Source of the DNA: Novimethylophilus kurashikiensis
GTDB taxonomy: Bacteria > Pseudomonadota > Gammaproteobacteria > Burkholderiales > Methylophilaceae
Direction of reading: 5' to 3'
Length of the DNA stretch: 64,000 nucleotides
NCBI RefSeq assembly: GCF_003112435.1
Contig: NZ_BDOQ01000002.1
Coordinates: forward strand, 124,001-188,000
Part shown: piece after piece, positions 53,535-64,000 of the stretch
Position numbering within the stretch: position 1 is the first letter of the stretch
Layout of the letters: every line of letters begins with the position of its first letter
Translations under genes and position numbers: made by a program
The notes under the pieces: model-generated
Seen by the model: the letters and a program-made list of their open reading frames with translations, nothing else
What the model was told of the DNA's origin: nothing
Database searches by the model: none

Positions 53535-53960
53535 ATGGCTGTTGAACGTACCCTGTCCATCATCAAACCCGACGCAGTTGCCAAGAACGTGATCGGCAAG
53601 ATCTACACCCGTTTCGAAGACGCTGGTCTCAAGATCGTCGCTTCCCGCATGGCTTTCCTGTCCCAGGCTGAAGCCGAAGGTTTCTACGCTGTTCACCGCG
53701 AGCGTCCTTTCTTTGCCGACCTGGTCAAGTTCATGACTTCCGGTCCCGTTGTGATCCAAGTGCTGGAAGGCGAAAACGCCGTGCTGGCTCACCGTGACCT
53801 GATGGGCGCTACCGACCCCAAGAAGGCAGCTCCCGGCACCATCCGTGCCGATTTTGCCGACAGCATCGATGCTAATGCCGTGCACGGCTCCGATTCCTTG
53901 GAAAACGCAGCGAACGAAATCGCTTACTTCTTCCCGTCTTCCCAGGTGTTCTCCCGCTAA
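53535..53960 (+). CDS. ndk: Nucleoside diphosphate kinase
   Basis: 141 residues. Balances nucleoside triphosphates by phosphotransfer through the active His117 (NAVHGSDS). The N-terminus [17 protein letters not shown] is typical. A TTGGAGTCATC ribosome site precedes the ATG. Codon use is strongly biased to preferred codons, as expected for an abundant protein. It is 90 bases after rlmB, with an AGCCGG/CCGGCT inverted repeat in the gap but no T-run. Confidence 0.98.
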   Translation: MAVERTLSIIKPDAVAKNVIGKIYTRFEDAGLKIVASRMAFLSQAEAEGFYAVHRERPFFADLVKFMTSGPVVIQVLEGENAVLAHRDLMGATDPKKAAPGTIRADFADSIDANAVHGSDSLENAANEIAYFFPSSQVFSR

Positions 53961-54015
53961 TGTGAGGCATGCGGGACATTGGATCTATTTATCGAATGTT
54001 CTGCGCAATGATTGA

Positions 54016-55104
54016 ATGACCGTTAACCTGCTCGATTTCGACCAACCCAAACTCGCTGCCTACTTTGCGGAACTCGGCGAAAAGCCGTTCCGTGCCAAGC
54101 AGCTGATGCGCTGGATGCATCATTTCGGCGTGAGCGATTTCGAGCAAATGACGGATATCGCCAAGGCCCTGCGCGACAAACTCGCGCAGGTGGCTGCGAT
54201 TATTCCTCCCGAGATCAAACTCGAACAGATTTCCGAAGACGGCACCCGTAAATTCCTCATCGACGTTGGTGCAGGCAACGGCGTGGAGACTGTCTTTATT
54301 CCCGAATCCGACCGCGGTACCTTGTGTGTTTCCTCGCAGGTCGGTTGTGCCTTGGAATGCACGTTCTGCTCCACTGGTCGCCAGGGTTTCAACCGCAATC
54401 TATCTGTCTCCGAAATCATCGGGCAGCTGTGGATTGCCAATAAGGCGCTGGGACGCGATCCCAAGGGCGACCGCATCATCTCCAACGTCGTCATGATGGG
54501 CATGGGCGAGCCGCTGGCGAATTTCGACAACGTGGTCACCGCGCTCAATATCATGCTGGACGACAACGCCTACGGCTTGAGCCGTCGACGCGTGACGGTG
54601 TCCACCAGCGGCCTGGTGCCCGCCATGGATCGGCTGCGCGACGAGTGCCCGGTCGCTTTGGCCGTCAGTCTGCATGCGCCCAACGACGCGCTGCGCGACG
54701 TGATTGTGCCGATTAACAAGAAATATCCGCTGCATGAACTGATGGCGGCTTGCCAGCGCTATCTGGAGAAAGCACCGCGCGATTTCGTGACTTTCGAGTA
54801 CGTTATGTTGGACGGCGTCAACGATACGCCGGAGCACGCGCGGCAATTGCTCGACCTGGTGCGCGATGTACCCTGCAAGTTCAACCTGATTCCGTTCAAT
54901 CCATTCCCGGATAGCGGCTACGGAACCTCCAAGCCCGACAGCATCCGCCGTTTCCGTGATATCTTGATGCAGGCGGGTTACGTCGTAACTACACGCAAAA
55001 CGCGCGGCGACGATATCGATGCGGCTTGCGGCCAGTTGGCCGGCAAGGTGCAAGACAAAACGCGTCGGACCCTGAAACGGATCGTGGAGTTGAACAAGGT
55101 ATGA
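54016..55104 (+). CDS. rlmN: Dual-specificity 23S rRNA/tRNA methyltransferase RlmN
   Basis: 362 residues. Radical SAM enzyme that makes 2-methyladenosine in 23S rRNA (A2503 in E. coli) and certain tRNAs. The iron-sulfur motif CxxxCxxC is CALECTFC. Other family parts are [29 protein letters not shown] and VNDTPEHA. The C-terminal cysteine, needed for the methyl-transfer chemistry, is in [10 protein letters not shown]. The stop overlaps the pilF start (ATGA). Confidence 0.97.
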   Translation: MTVNLLDFDQPKLAAYFAELGEKPFRAKQLMRWMHHFGVSDFEQMTDIAKALRDKLAQVAAIIPPEIKLEQISEDGTRKFLIDVGAGNGVETVFIPESDRGTLCVSSQVGCALECTFCSTGRQGFNRNLSVSEIIGQLWIANKALGRDPKGDRIISNVVMMGMGEPLANFDNVVTALNIMLDDNAYGLSRRRVTVSTSGLVPAMDRLRDECPVALAVSLHAPNDALRDVIVPINKKYPLHELMAACQRYLEKAPRDFVTFEYVMLDGVNDTPEHARQLLDLVRDVPCKFNLIPFNPFPDSGYGTSKPDSIRRFRDILMQAGYVVTTRKTRGDDIDAACGQLAGKVQDKTRRTLKRIVELNKV

Positions 55105-55886
55105 AACGCTGGTTAGCCATCGGCATGCTGGTGCTGGCAGGGTGTGCCAATGCGCCGAGTCAAAATCAGGAAAGCTATTCCGGAACCGCCGCCGGAATCG
55201 GCAATGAATCTCCGGAACGCCATCGCGCGCGGCTGCACACCGATCTGGGTGCCGGCTATTTTTCCCAGAATAAATTGGCGATTGCGCTAGAAGAGTTTTC
55301 TTCAGCAGTTCAGATCGACCCTGGATATCCAGGTGCCTACAACGGCCTTGGGCTGGTCTACGCCGCCCTGCATGAGGACGACAAGGCCGAAGCCAATTTC
55401 AAGCGCGCCGTCCAGTTGGAGCCCAGCAATTCCGAAGCGCACAATAATTACGGCACTTTCCTGTGTTCGCGCAATCGGATCGACGATTCCATCAAGGAAT
55501 TCATGGCTGCCCTGAAAAATCCCCTTTATTCCTCGCCGGAAAGCGCGTGGATGAACGCAGGGATTTGCGCTTTGCGCAAGGGTGATGAAAAGAACGCTGA
55601 AACTTACCTGACGAATGCCTTGCAAATTCAGCCCAACCTGCGCAACGCCAATTACCAGTTGGCTAATATCTATTTCAAGCGCGGCAACAAGACACTTGCA
55701 AATCGGCATATCCAGTTTGCACTGCAAGAAGGTGCGCCTACTCCCGATGTCGCTTATCTCGGCTGGCGCATTGCACGTGCAGTGGGTGACCAGAATGCGG
55801 AAGCCAGCTTGGCGTTGCTGCTACGCAACCAGTTCCCTGACTCCGAACAGACAAGGGCCGTGGCGCAAGAAGCCTCTGCCCAGTAA
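55101..55886 (+). CDS. pilF: Type IV pilus biogenesis lipoprotein PilF/PilW
   Basis: 261 residues. A lipoprotein signal peptide ends in LVLAGC (lipid-modified Cys15), followed by about six TPR repeats (for example [22 protein letters not shown] and [21 protein letters not shown]). PilF is the pilotin that carries the secretin PilQ to the outer membrane. Translation is coupled to rlmN. rlmN-pilF-rodZ-ispG-hisS is a conserved proteobacterial order. Confidence 0.93.
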   Translation: MKRWLAIGMLVLAGCANAPSQNQESYSGTAAGIGNESPERHRARLHTDLGAGYFSQNKLAIALEEFSSAVQIDPGYPGAYNGLGLVYAALHEDDKAEANFKRAVQLEPSNSEAHNNYGTFLCSRNRIDDSIKEFMAALKNPLYSSPESAWMNAGICALRKGDEKNAETYLTNALQIQPNLRNANYQLANIYFKRGNKTLANRHIQFALQEGAPTPDVAYLGWRIARAVGDQNAEASLALLLRNQFPDSEQTRAVAQEASAQ

Positions 55887-55891
55887 CCAGA

Positions 55892-56854
55892 ATGAGCGAA
55901 GAAATTTCTGTCATGGAAAACGAGACTCCCGACGTTCAACCGTCGCGGTTAGGCGAGCTGCTACGCACGACGCGAGAGCAATTGGGACTGGAAGTGGATG
56001 ATGTTGCGCGTCAGCTTTGCCTGAGCCCGCGGCAAGTCGTTGCGTTGGAGGCTGACGCTTACTCGGATCTGCCCTCGGCGACATTTACCCGCGGTTTTAT
56101 TCGAAACTACGCCAAATTGTTGCAGATCGAGGCGGAGCCGCTGTTGGCCATGTATCGCAGCAAAGTGCCCGACGCGCCCAGCCTGTCGGCCATTAGCCTA
56201 CATACCGAGGGTATTCCGATTCAGACCGGCAATCGCGGTTCCTGGTTGCCATACCTAGTTGCTACCGGCATCCTCGTCCTGGCCGCTGCCGCATGGTGGT
56301 TCTACATGGATTGGCGGGAGAGCCATCCCGCGGCGGTTGAACCTGCTGAAAATGTAGCGGCTCCCGCTAAAACCGAATCCGCTACGACGCCCGTGCCGCT
56401 TCAAGCTCAGCCAGAGCCTGCACCCATGGGGGCAGGGATGCAACCTGAGCAATTGACCGAGCCAGCCCCTAATGCGACGCTGGCTCAGGCTGAACCAGCT
56501 GCGCCTTCTGTGCCGTCTGCAAGCCCTGCACCGGCAGCCCCCGCAGTACCGGTTGCGACACCGTCTCAAACTCCATCTGCCGCTGTACCTGCGCCTTCCA
56601 ATGCCGTTGCTGCCGGGATTGCCCGCGTCGAACTGAAGTTTTCCGAATCCAGTTGGGTGCGCGTCATGGATGCCGACGGCAAGGAATTACTGAACAAGAC
56701 CAAGCCGGCTGCCAGCGAGGAAGTGGTGGAGGGTAAGCCGCCGCTCAAGGTCGTGATCGGCAACGTCAATGGGGCAACGGTCATCTACAAGGGACAACCG
56801 GTCGACGTGCTGTCGCACGCCAAGGCCAACGTGGCACGCCTGACCCTGGAGTAA
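55892..56854 (+). CDS. rodZ: Cytoskeletal protein RodZ
   Basis: 320 residues. A cytosolic helix-turn-helix (about 18-85, LGELLRTTREQLGLEVDDVAR...TFTRGFIRNYAKLL) binds MreB. A membrane helix follows (about 118-138), then a Pro/Ala-rich periplasmic linker (about 150-235) and a C-terminal beta domain (VELKFSESSWVRVMDADGK...GQPVDVLSHAKANVARLTLE). RodZ keeps rod shape. ATG at 55892, 5 bases after pilF; a second ATG eight codons in is possible. Confidence 0.93.
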   Translation: MSEEISVMENETPDVQPSRLGELLRTTREQLGLEVDDVARQLCLSPRQVVALEADAYSDLPSATFTRGFIRNYAKLLQIEAEPLLAMYRSKVPDAPSLSAISLHTEGIPIQTGNRGSWLPYLVATGILVLAAAAWWFYMDWRESHPAAVEPAENVAAPAKTESATTPVPLQAQPEPAPMGAGMQPEQLTEPAPNATLAQAEPAAPSVPSASPAPAAPAVPVATPSQTPSAAVPAPSNAVAAGIARVELKFSESSWVRVMDADGKELLNKTKPAASEEVVEGKPPLKVVIGNVNGATVIYKGQPVDVLSHAKANVARLTLE

Positions 56855-56857
56855 TAC

Positions 56858-58132
56858 ATGAGTTCTCAGCAGCACATTCAACGCCATCATACGCGCCGTG
56901 TCATGGTTGGCCATGTCGCGGTAGGCGGCGGTGCGCCGGTCGTGGTGCAGTCCATGACCAATACCGATACGGCTGACGCCGAAGGAACGGCTCAGCAGGC
57001 GTATGAGCTATGGCAGGCAGGCTCTGAAGTCGTTCGCATTACCGTCAATTCGCCTGAGGCCGCGGCCCAGGTCGGCAGCATTCGTAAAAAACTCGATGCC
57101 ATGGGTTGTAACGTGCCGCTTGTGGGCGATTTCCATTTCAATGGCCACAAGCTGCTCGCGCAATATCCGGATTGCGCCGAAGCATTGGCTAAATACCGCA
57201 TCAATCCCGGTAACGTTGGCAAGGGCTCCAAGCGCGACGAGCAGTTCGCCGCGATGATTGAGATGGCCGTGAAGTACGGCAAGCCCGTGCGTATCGGCGT
57301 CAACTGGGGCAGCCTGGACCAAGCCAAGATGGCGCGCATGATGGACGAGAATGCACAGGCTGCCGAGCCGTTGTCGTCCGAAGCCTTGATGCGCGAGGCC
57401 TTGATCCAGTCAGCGTTAGAAAGCGCGGCTCAGGCCGAAGCCTTGGGGCTGCCCGGCGATCGCATCATCATCTCCTGCAAGGTCAGCGACGTGCAGGATT
57501 TGATCACCGTTTACCGCGAGTTGGCCCGTCGTTGCGACTATCCGCTGCATATGGGCTTGACCGAAGCCGGTATGGGTTCCAAGGGCATCGTGGCCTCGAC
57601 GGCCGCGCTTTCCGTGCTGTTGCAGGAAGGCATCGGCGATACCATCCGCATCAGCCTGACGCCCGAACCCGGCGAATCACGTACCAAGGAAGTCGTGGTG
57701 GCGCAGGAAATCCTGCAAACCATGGGTATCCGTTCATTCACGCCCCTGGTGACCGCGTGTCCCGGCTGCGGCCGTACGACCTCGACGTTCTTTCAGGAGC
57801 TTGCGCAGAAAATCCAGCGATACCTGCGTGAGCAAATGCCGATCTGGCGCAGTCAGTATCCCGGTGTCGAGACCATGAACGTGGCCGTGATGGGCTGCGT
57901 GGTGAATGGCCCCGGCGAATCCAAGCTCGCGAATATCGGTATCAGCCTGCCCGGTACTGGCGAAGTGCCTGTTGCCCCCGTATTTGTCGACGGCGAAAAG
58001 ACCGTGACGCTCAAGGGCGACCAAATTGCCGAAGAATTCCAAGCCATCGTCGAAGACTATGTTCGTACGCATTATGCGGAGGGCGGGGTGTTGCGCCGCG
58101 AACAGAAGGTTATCCCGCTAACGCTGGCTTAA
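56858..58132 (+). CDS. ispG: 4-hydroxy-3-methylbut-2-enyl-diphosphate synthase
   Basis: 424 residues. Iron-sulfur enzyme of the MEP isoprenoid pathway, converting MEcPP to HMBPP. The start region is [21 protein letters not shown]. The [4Fe-4S] cysteines are in TACPGCGRT and [11 protein letters not shown]. It is of the longer form found in beta- and gammaproteobacteria, with an internal extension compared with E. coli. It is 3 bases after rodZ. Confidence 0.97.
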   Translation: MSSQQHIQRHHTRRVMVGHVAVGGGAPVVVQSMTNTDTADAEGTAQQAYELWQAGSEVVRITVNSPEAAAQVGSIRKKLDAMGCNVPLVGDFHFNGHKLLAQYPDCAEALAKYRINPGNVGKGSKRDEQFAAMIEMAVKYGKPVRIGVNWGSLDQAKMARMMDENAQAAEPLSSEALMREALIQSALESAAQAEALGLPGDRIIISCKVSDVQDLITVYRELARRCDYPLHMGLTEAGMGSKGIVASTAALSVLLQEGIGDTIRISLTPEPGESRTKEVVVAQEILQTMGIRSFTPLVTACPGCGRTTSTFFQELAQKIQRYLREQMPIWRSQYPGVETMNVAVMGCVVNGPGESKLANIGISLPGTGEVPVAPVFVDGEKTVTLKGDQIAEEFQAIVEDYVRTHYAEGGVLRREQKVIPLTLA

Positions 58133-58195
58133 ATCGTATAGTTGCGCTCTCCCGGCGCGTGTTAAAATTTTTTACCCGATTCTCTAATCAAAACA

Positions 58196-59455
58196 ATGAG
58201 CAAGACCATCCAGGCCGTGCGCGGCATGAACGACATGCTGCCCGCCGATGCCCCGCTGTGGGAGTTTTTCGAGGAGACCGTGCGCGACTGGCTGCGCGGC
58301 TACGGCTATAAGCAGATTCGTACGCCTATCGTCGAATCGACAGACCTTTTCGTCCGATCCATCGGTGAAGTTACTGATATCGTGGAAAAGGAAATGTACA
58401 GTTTCGAAGATCGCTTGAACGGCGAGCAACTGACGCTGCGTCCGGAGGGCACGGCTTCCTGCGTGCGTTCCGTTGTTCAGCACAACTTGCTATACAACGC
58501 TCCGCAACGCTTGTGGTACATGGGGCCGATGTTCCGCCACGAGCGTCCGCAGAAGGGGCGGTATCGACAGTTCCATCAGGTAGGGATCGAGTCCCTGGGT
58601 TTTGATGGTCCAGACATGGACGCCGAGCACATCATTATGACGGCTCGACTGTGGAAGCTGTTGGGGTTGGAGGATGTGGCCCTCGAGATCAATTCCCTGG
58701 GTTCTGCCGAGGCGCGGGCCAATTATCGCGCCCAATTGATCGCCTATTTCGAGCAGCACGCAGATGTGCTCGATGAAGATGCCAAGCGCCGCTTGCACAG
58801 CAATCCCTTGCGTATTCTCGATACCAAGAATCCGGCAATGCAGGCCATGGTCGAGGGGGCGCCCAAGCTCATAGACGTGCTCGACGAAGCTTCGCTCAAG
58901 CATTTCGAGCAGCTGCAACAGATGCTGCAGGCGGCCAATATTCCTTATCGAATCAATACACGATTGGTCCGCGGCCTGGATTACTACAATGCCACAGTGT
59001 TCGAATGGGTGACGACGCGCCTAGGGGCGCAAGGCACGGTCTGTGCCGGTGGCCGGTATGACAGCCTGATCGAACAAATCGGCGGTAAGCCCGCCCCCGC
59101 TTGCGGTTTTGCCATGGGGGTCGAGCGTTTGCTGGCGCTCATGCAGGATCAAGGTTTCGAGCCGCCCGCGGATGGCCCCGATGCGTATGTAGTTCATGTT
59201 GGTGAACTGGCCGACAAGGTCGCCATGACCTTGGCTGAAGATATTCGCAACGCAGGCTTCAACGCTGTGCTGCATTGCGGTGGCGGCAGCTTCAAATCGC
59301 AAATGAAAAAGGCAGATGCGAGCGGCGCACGTTACGCCGTCATCGTTGGTGACGACGAAGCGCAAGCGGGCGAGGCAAGCCTGAAGCCCTTGCGCGGCGA
59401 AGGCGAGCAAGTCCGTGTGCCGATGGCACAAATAGCGGAGGGGTTGCGTGGCTGA
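58196..59455 (+). CDS. hisS: Histidyl-tRNA synthetase
   Basis: 419 residues. Class II synthetase. Motif 2 is [20 protein letters not shown]; the histidine-binding regions are [16 protein letters not shown] and CAGGRYDSL; motif 3 is [10 protein letters not shown]. The C-terminal anticodon domain starts near residue 325. A TTGCGC...TAAAAT pair in the 63-base gap after ispG has only a 15-base spacer. Its 3' end overlaps the next gene by 8 bases. Confidence 0.98.
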   Translation: MSKTIQAVRGMNDMLPADAPLWEFFEETVRDWLRGYGYKQIRTPIVESTDLFVRSIGEVTDIVEKEMYSFEDRLNGEQLTLRPEGTASCVRSVVQHNLLYNAPQRLWYMGPMFRHERPQKGRYRQFHQVGIESLGFDGPDMDAEHIIMTARLWKLLGLEDVALEINSLGSAEARANYRAQLIAYFEQHADVLDEDAKRRLHSNPLRILDTKNPAMQAMVEGAPKLIDVLDEASLKHFEQLQQMLQAANIPYRINTRLVRGLDYYNATVFEWVTTRLGAQGTVCAGGRYDSLIEQIGGKPAPACGFAMGVERLLALMQDQGFEPPADGPDAYVVHVGELADKVAMTLAEDIRNAGFNAVLHCGGGSFKSQMKKADASGARYAVIVGDDEAQAGEASLKPLRGEGEQVRVPMAQIAEGLRG

Positions 59456-60281
59456 CCTGCTTAAAGTCGAGAAGCTGACCGTCGCACCTGCGGCAGCGCC
59501 TTCTCGTCTGTTGGTCAACAACGTTTCATTTTCACTTTCTCCCGGTCGCACGACTTGTATCGTCGGCGAATCGGGCAGCGGCAAGAGCCTCACCGCGCTT
59601 TCCGTCATGGGGCTGCTGCCCAAGGCGTTGCAGCGCGTTTCGGGCGATATCGTATTCCAGGGCAGCTCTCTCGTCGGCCTCAGCAATACCCAGATGTGCG
59701 ATGTGCGCGGTAAGCGCATTGGCATGATTTTTCAAGAACCGATGACCTCGCTGAACCCCGTGCTGACCATCGGCTTCCAGGTCGGCGAGACTTTGAGCAC
59801 GCATCTGGGGCTTTCCGGCAAGGCTTTGCGGACTAAAGTGGCGGCGTTACTCGAAAGTGTCGGAATTCCAGCTGAACGAGCTAACAGTTATCCGGATGAA
59901 TTGTCCGGCGGCCAGCGCCAGCGCGTGATGATCGCCATGAGCATTGCTTGCGAACCCGCCATGCTGATTGCAGACGAGCCAACCACCGCGCTAGACGTCA
60001 CGGTACAGGCGCAAATCCTCGCGCTATTGGCCGATCTCAAGACGCGAATGAACATGGGGATGCTGTTCATCACCCATGACTTCGGTGTCGTCGCAGACAT
60101 CGCCGACGATGTGGTGGTGATGTTCCGTGGGGAAATCGTGGAAAAGGGCAGTGTTGGTGATGTACTGGACCGTCCGCAGCATCCCTATACCAGGGCATTG
60201 CTCGATTGCGTGCCGGACGCCGAAGGCAGGAAAGCCCTGAAACCCATCGACTATGACTGGCTCAAGGGAGCGTCCGTATGA
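59448..60281 (+). CDS. Oligopeptide/dipeptide-type ABC transporter ATPase (OppD/DppD-like)
   Basis: 277 residues. Walker A is GESGSGKS, the Q-loop QEPMTSLNP, the signature LSGGQRQR, Walker [13 protein letters not shown] and the switch ITHDFG. The C-terminal [15 protein letters not shown] segment is diagnostic of the OppD/DppD/OppF branch. The start is a GTG at 59448 behind GCGGAGGGG, inside the end of hisS. Its partner ATPase overlaps the stop. No permease or binding protein is in the window, so the transported substrate is unknown. Confidence 0.9.
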   Translation: MADLLKVEKLTVAPAAAPSRLLVNNVSFSLSPGRTTCIVGESGSGKSLTALSVMGLLPKALQRVSGDIVFQGSSLVGLSNTQMCDVRGKRIGMIFQEPMTSLNPVLTIGFQVGETLSTHLGLSGKALRTKVAALLESVGIPAERANSYPDELSGGQRQRVMIAMSIACEPAMLIADEPTTALDVTVQAQILALLADLKTRMNMGMLFITHDFGVVADIADDVVVMFRGEIVEKGSVGDVLDRPQHPYTRALLDCVPDAEGRKALKPIDYDWLKGASV

Positions 60282-61081
60282 GCGAATTTATTCTCTCTGC
60301 CACCGGCCTGACCAAGACCTATAAGCAGCGCAGCGGTCGATTCGGCTTTTCAACTACCTTGGTCAAGGCGCTGGACAATGTGGACATCGCCTTGAAGTCA
60401 GGCACCACATTGGCGGTCGTAGGAGAGTCCGGCAGCGGCAAATCCACCCTCGCGCGTTGTCTGCTACAATTGCAGCCCCTCGATGCAGGCAAGGTCTTGT
60501 TCGATGGGCGCGATTTGGCGAGCCTCGACCGAGAAGCCTTGCGTGCCGCACGGCGTGACTTGCAGATGGTATTCCAGGACCCGTTCGCTTCGCTCAATCC
60601 GCGTATGCGTGTTGGCGAGATCGTGGTGGAAGGACTGGTGATTCACCAACTGGGCGATGCGGAACAGCGCCGTGCCAAAGTGGTGAGCATGCTGGAGCGC
60701 GTCGGTTTGAGCGCTGCGGACATGAAGAAATATCCGCACGAGTTTTCGGGGGGGCAGCGGCAACGTATCGGCATTGCGCGCGCCTTGATCCTCGACCCCA
60801 AGGTAGTGGTTTGCGACGAGCCGGTATCGGCGCTGGATGTTTCCATCCAGGCGCAAATCCTGTTGTTGCTCAAGGAATTGCAGCGCGAGATGGGGTTGAG
60901 TTACTTGTTCATCAGTCACGATTTGCGCGTAGTGCGGCATATTGCCGATGAAGTGGCCGTGATGCACCGCGGTCGCGTGGTGGAGCAGGGCCAGGTCGAA
61001 GCGCTCTACGCCAATCCGCGTGAGGAATACACGCAAAACTTATTGAATTCTATCCCCGGCCGGCATCGCCAGGCCGCTTAG
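60278..61081 (+). CDS. Oligopeptide/dipeptide-type ABC transporter ATPase (OppF/DppF-like)
   Basis: 267 residues. Walker [11 protein letters not shown]-loop QDPFASLNP, signature FSGGQRQR, Walker B VVCDEPVSALDVS, switch ISHDLRVVRHIAD. The C-terminal NPREEYTQNLLNSIPG is the usual OppF/DppF tail in slightly altered form. The ATG overlaps the previous stop (ATGA), so the two ATPases are made together, as expected for the heterodimer of a peptide-type importer. They split the usual hisS-yfgM linkage. Confidence 0.9.
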   Translation: MSEFILSATGLTKTYKQRSGRFGFSTTLVKALDNVDIALKSGTTLAVVGESGSGKSTLARCLLQLQPLDAGKVLFDGRDLASLDREALRAARRDLQMVFQDPFASLNPRMRVGEIVVEGLVIHQLGDAEQRRAKVVSMLERVGLSAADMKKYPHEFSGGQRQRIGIARALILDPKVVVCDEPVSALDVSIQAQILLLLKELQREMGLSYLFISHDLRVVRHIADEVAVMHRGRVVEQGQVEALYANPREEYTQNLLNSIPGRHRQAA

Positions 61082-61102
61082 CTTTAAATCGACAGGAAAA
61101 GC

Positions 61103-61729
61103 ATGGCATACGATCTTGAAGAGCAGGAACAGTTAGACGCGCTGAAGGCGTGGTGGAACACCCACGGCAACAATGTGATGCTGGCAGTGGCCGCATTGTG
61201 CGTTGGCTTCGCCGGTTACCAGGGTTGGAAGTATTACCAGCACAAGCAATCGCTGGAAGCCTCCGCACAATATGAAACGCTGGCCCAGCTCGATATCAAG
61301 GATACCAAGCAGGTGCGTGCGATTTCAGCCCAACTGATGGACAAATATTCCGGCACGCCTTATGCGGCACGCGCAGCCCTGATGGCAGCCCGCGCCAATT
61401 ACGAAGCTGGCGATGCCAAGAGCGCTCATGCGCAAGCCGAATGGGCTATGGCGCATGCCAAGGAAGACTCCATCAAGACGATTGCCCAGCTGCAACTGGC
61501 GAGCTTGCTGCTGGACGAGAAAAAGTACGACGATGCGCTCAAGACGCTTGATGAGAAGCATGATCCTGCCTTCGATGGCTTGGTCGCCGACCTTAAGGGC
61601 GATGTCCTGACCGCGCAAGGGAAGAAGGACGATGCCAAGAAGGCTTATGTCGAAGCGCTTGCCAATTTCGACCAGAAGAGCCGCTTCCGCAAGATCACCG
61701 AGCAGAAACTGGACGCGCTGGGAAGCTGA
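61103..61729 (+). CDS. yfgM: YfgM-type ancillary Sec/BamB-partner protein
   Basis: 208 residues. A short cytosolic N-terminus (MAYDLEEQEQLDALKAWW) is followed by one membrane helix (about 22-44) and a periplasmic TPR-like domain. YfgM associates with SecYEG and the chaperone PpiD. The N-terminus is strongly conserved in the family. The start has CAGGAAAAGC upstream, and bamB follows after 1 base. Confidence 0.92.
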   Translation: MAYDLEEQEQLDALKAWWNTHGNNVMLAVAALCVGFAGYQGWKYYQHKQSLEASAQYETLAQLDIKDTKQVRAISAQLMDKYSGTPYAARAALMAARANYEAGDAKSAHAQAEWAMAHAKEDSIKTIAQLQLASLLLDEKKYDDALKTLDEKHDPAFDGLVADLKGDVLTAQGKKDDAKKAYVEALANFDQKSRFRKITEQKLDALGS

Positions 61730-61730
61730 T

Positions 61731-62903
61731 ATGACCAAGCGAATCATCGCAACGGCCATGCTCGCCCTGCTTGCAGGCTGCAGCGGCATGACTGACATGA
61801 AGAACGACCTGTCCGAACGCATGTTCGGCCGCGACGTCGCTGAAAATGCCACGCCCTTACAGGACATCAAGACTTCAGTTGATGCCCGCATCTTGTGGCA
61901 GGTCAAGGTCGGTTCTTCCCCGGATTATGATTTCTCTGCTTCGACCGACGGTAACGCCATTTATGCCGCAGGCCAGGAAGGCGACATCGTGCGCCTGGAA
62001 GCCTCCAGCGGTAAGCAGGTATGGCACGTCAATGCCGGGGAAAAACTCTCAGGCGGTGCCGGTGCGGGTGAAAATCTCGTGTTGGTGGGGACCCCTCGCG
62101 GTATGGTGCTCGCCTTCGACCAAACGACCGGCAAACCGTTGTGGAAATCCAAGGTGGCGAGCGAAGTGCTCTCCGCGCCGCGCATCTATCACGGCACAGT
62201 CGTGGTACGTAGCGGCGATTCTCGCATCTACGGCATTGATGCGACCGACGGCAAGCGCAAGTGGGTCTACGAACGGGCAACGCCTACGCTTTCCCTTCGT
62301 AGCAGCGCGGGTGTGGTCGTCGACGAGGGCGGCGCAGCATTTGTCGGCTTTGCCGGCGGCAAGCTGATCGCCTTGGATGTCGCATCGGGCAAGGTCATTT
62401 GGGAAGCTTCTGTTGCTCAGCCGAAGGGCACCACCGAAATCGAGCGCATTGCCGATATCACCAGCCTGCCAGTCGTCGACGGACGGTACGTTTATGCAGC
62501 GGCATTCCAGGGGCGTATTGTGGGCATCGAGCGTAGCTCGGGCCGCGTCCTGTGGAATCGTGATATTTCCAGTTATACCGGCATTGCCATCGACGGCGCC
62601 TCGTTATTTGTCACGCATAGCAATGGTGCTGTCTACGCCCTCGATTATTCCAATGGCAAGACATACTGGCGCCAAGGCGGGCTGCAAGGGCGTCTGACCA
62701 CCGCGCCTGTCGTGTTCGCGCGGAATGCATTGGTCGGAGATTTCGAAGGTTACGTGCATATCCTGGGACGAGACGACGGTGCTTTCGTCGCACGTCTCAA
62801 AACCGACGGCAGTGCCGTCATGCCGCAGCCCATGCAGCTCGATTCGAGTACGGTTCTGGTCCAGACCCGCGGCGGCTACCTGTACGCCATTTCACAGAAG
62901 TAA
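61731..62903 (+). CDS. bamB: Outer membrane assembly lipoprotein BamB
   Basis: 390 residues. The lipoprotein signal ends in LALLAGC (Cys17). The mature protein is an eight-bladed PQQ-like propeller with repeats such as [17 protein letters not shown] and [17 protein letters not shown]. BamB supports BamA in inserting outer-membrane barrels. The ATG at 61731 overlaps the upstream gene's end region only by proximity; the frame open earlier lies inside yfgM. der follows after 2 bases. Confidence 0.96.
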   Translation: MTKRIIATAMLALLAGCSGMTDMKNDLSERMFGRDVAENATPLQDIKTSVDARILWQVKVGSSPDYDFSASTDGNAIYAAGQEGDIVRLEASSGKQVWHVNAGEKLSGGAGAGENLVLVGTPRGMVLAFDQTTGKPLWKSKVASEVLSAPRIYHGTVVVRSGDSRIYGIDATDGKRKWVYERATPTLSLRSSAGVVVDEGGAAFVGFAGGKLIALDVASGKVIWEASVAQPKGTTEIERIADITSLPVVDGRYVYAAAFQGRIVGIERSSGRVLWNRDISSYTGIAIDGASLFVTHSNGAVYALDYSNGKTYWRQGGLQGRLTTAPVVFARNALVGDFEGYVHILGRDDGAFVARLKTDGSAVMPQPMQLDSSTVLVQTRGGYLYAISQK

Positions 62904-62905
62904 TC

Positions 62906-64000
62906 ATGCTACCCACCATCGCCTTAGTCGGCCGGCCTAACGTCGGCAAATCCACGTTGTTCAACCGGCTGACCAAGACGCGCGATGCCCTTGTTGCTGA
63001 TTTCCCAGGTCTGACACGCGACCGTCACTATGGTCGCGGCGTGGTGGGTGATCGTCCATATCTGGTGGTCGATACCGGCGGTTTCGAACCGGCCGCGGAT
63101 ACCGGCATCCTTGTCGAAATGGCGCGTCAAACGCTCCAAGCCGTCGACGAAGCCGATGCCATCATTTTTCTAGTCGACGGCCGCCAAGGCATCACCGCGC
63201 AAGACAAGGTGATCGCCGACCGTCTGCGCCGTACCGGCCGATCCGTGCTGCTCGCCGTCAACAAGTCCGAAGGTATGAACCGGACCATCGCCGCTGCCGA
63301 ATTCTATGAGTTAGGCCTGGGCGAGCCTTATGCGATTTCCTCCGCGCATGGCGAAGGCGTACGAGATCTCATCAATCTGGCCCTGGCTGATTTTCCTCCC
63401 GAGCCTGAGGCTGCCGATGACGAGGACTTGCCGCCCAAGATTGCCATTGTAGGTCGCCCTAATGTCGGTAAATCAACGTTGGTCAACGCCTTGCTGGGTG
63501 AGGAGCGCGTCATTGCCTTCGATATGCCGGGCACCACGCGCGACTCCATCCACATCGATTTCGAACGCGACGGCAAGCAATACACGCTCGTCGATACCGC
63601 CGGTGTGCGCCGTCGCGGCAAGGTATTCGAAGCCATCGAAAAGTTCTCCGTCATCAAGACGTTGCAAGCTATCGAAGACGCCAACGTAGTGGTGCTGGTG
63701 CTGGATGCGCAGGACACCATTACCGAGCAGGACGGCAGTCTCGCTGCCTTCGTGCTGGAAACCGGTCGTGCGCTGGTGGTGGCGATCAACAAGTGGGACG
63801 GGTTGAAGGAAGAACAGCGCGACCAGGTCAAGAAAGACATCGACCGCAAGTTGCATTTCCTCACCTATGCGAAATTCCATTACCTTTCAGCCCTAAAAGG
63901 ACAGGGGCTGCCACCCCTCATGAAGTCGGTGGATGCGGCCTATGCGGCTGCTATGTCCAAGCTGTCCACGCCCAAGCTGACACGCGTGTTGGAAGCCGCT
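62906..64000 (+). CDS. der: Ribosome-assembly GTPase Der (5' part)
   Basis: 365 codons are visible and the frame runs off the window. Two tandem G domains: G1 is [12 protein letters not shown] and [13 protein letters not shown]3 DTGGF and DTAGV, G4 NKSEG (the usual NKxD changed in the first domain) and NKWDG. Der is needed for 50S subunit maturation. The KH-like C-terminal domain is mostly outside the window. It sits at the end of hisS-oppDF-yfgM-bamB-der. Confidence 0.97.
   Translation, partial: MLPTIALVGRPNVGKSTLFNRLTKTRDALVADFPGLTRDRHYGRGVVGDRPYLVVDTGGFEPAADTGILVEMARQTLQAVDEADAIIFLVDGRQGITAQDKVIADRLRRTGRSVLLAVNKSEGMNRTIAAAEFYELGLGEPYAISSAHGEGVRDLINLALADFPPEPEAADDEDLPPKIAIVGRPNVGKSTLVNALLGEERVIAFDMPGTTRDSIHIDFERDGKQYTLVDTAGVRRRGKVFEAIEKFSVIKTLQAIEDANVVVLVLDAQDTITEQDGSLAAFVLETGRALVVAINKWDGLKEEQRDQVKKDIDRKLHFLTYAKFHYLSALKGQGLPPLMKSVDAAYAAAMSKLSTPKLTRVLEAA

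Noticed and set aside
1-64000. CRISPR arrays, insertion sequences, prophage genes, rRNA genes
   Set aside because: No regular spaced repeats, transposases, integrases, phage structural genes or rRNA sequence were seen.

Overview
The window reads as chromosomal DNA of a free-living, flagellated and piliated betaproteobacterium. The evidence is the GC-rich coding sequence, the glycine cleavage genes gcvT-gcvH-gcvP with a one-chain GcvP, the nadB / rpoE-rseA-rseB-rseC-mucD block, and the pilF-rodZ-ispG-hisS-(oppDF)-yfgM-bamB-der block. Many PAS/GGDEF/EAL proteins and FleSR/CheV/CheZ genes fit the Nitrosomonadales-type betaproteobacteria, but the genus cannot be fixed by reading alone. No phage, insertion sequence or CRISPR array was seen.

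Layout. 1-3856: end of gcvT, then gcvH and gcvP. 4181-24422: a c-di-GMP region with four proteins that each carry both GGDEF and EAL domains. They are a 2512-residue soluble multi-PAS protein, a membrane CHASE8-like/HAMP/PAS protein, a membrane Cache-like/PAS-PAS protein and a soluble PAS-PAS protein. A porin and a small periplasmic binding-protein-like gene lie between the first two. The ABC-F factor ettA and a TrmH-type RNA methyltransferase are interspersed. 24419-30155: hslO, a chemoreceptor, gluQ, a DUF3301-like gene and pilU. 30168-36466 (minus strand): cheV-cheV-cheY-cheZ-cheA and an EAL/HDOD protein. 36776-39661: the FleS/FleR-type sigma-54 two-component system and a solitary fliE. 39734-46020: a small AT-rich methyltransferase, nadB, and the RpoE envelope-stress operon. 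46040-49970: serB, a glycine-zipper protein, msrA, corA, a SemiSWEET and a small membrane ORF. 50167-53960: tRNA-Leu(CAG), rnr, rlmB, ndk. 54016-64000: rlmN, pilF, rodZ, ispG, hisS, two oligopeptide-type ABC ATPases, yfgM, bamB, and der running off the end.

How the parts may work together. The sigma-54 activator FleR is encoded just before a good -24/-12 promoter in front of fliE. Similar elements precede the chemoreceptor gene at 25587 and, less well matched, the cheV-led operon, which suggests one FleR/sigma-54 motility regulon in this window. The c-di-GMP enzymes all keep the GGDEF motif and an RxxD inhibitory site, and their EAL domains look catalytically complete, so they are probably bifunctional and steered by their sensor domains. 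The most unusual gene set is 4181-16092: a giant PAS-array enzyme apparently co-transcribed with a porin and a periplasmic binding-protein-like gene, followed by a membrane CHASE8-like GGDEF-EAL protein. This recalls, but does not match by sequence family, the YfiBNR outer membrane-periplasm-inner membrane relay.
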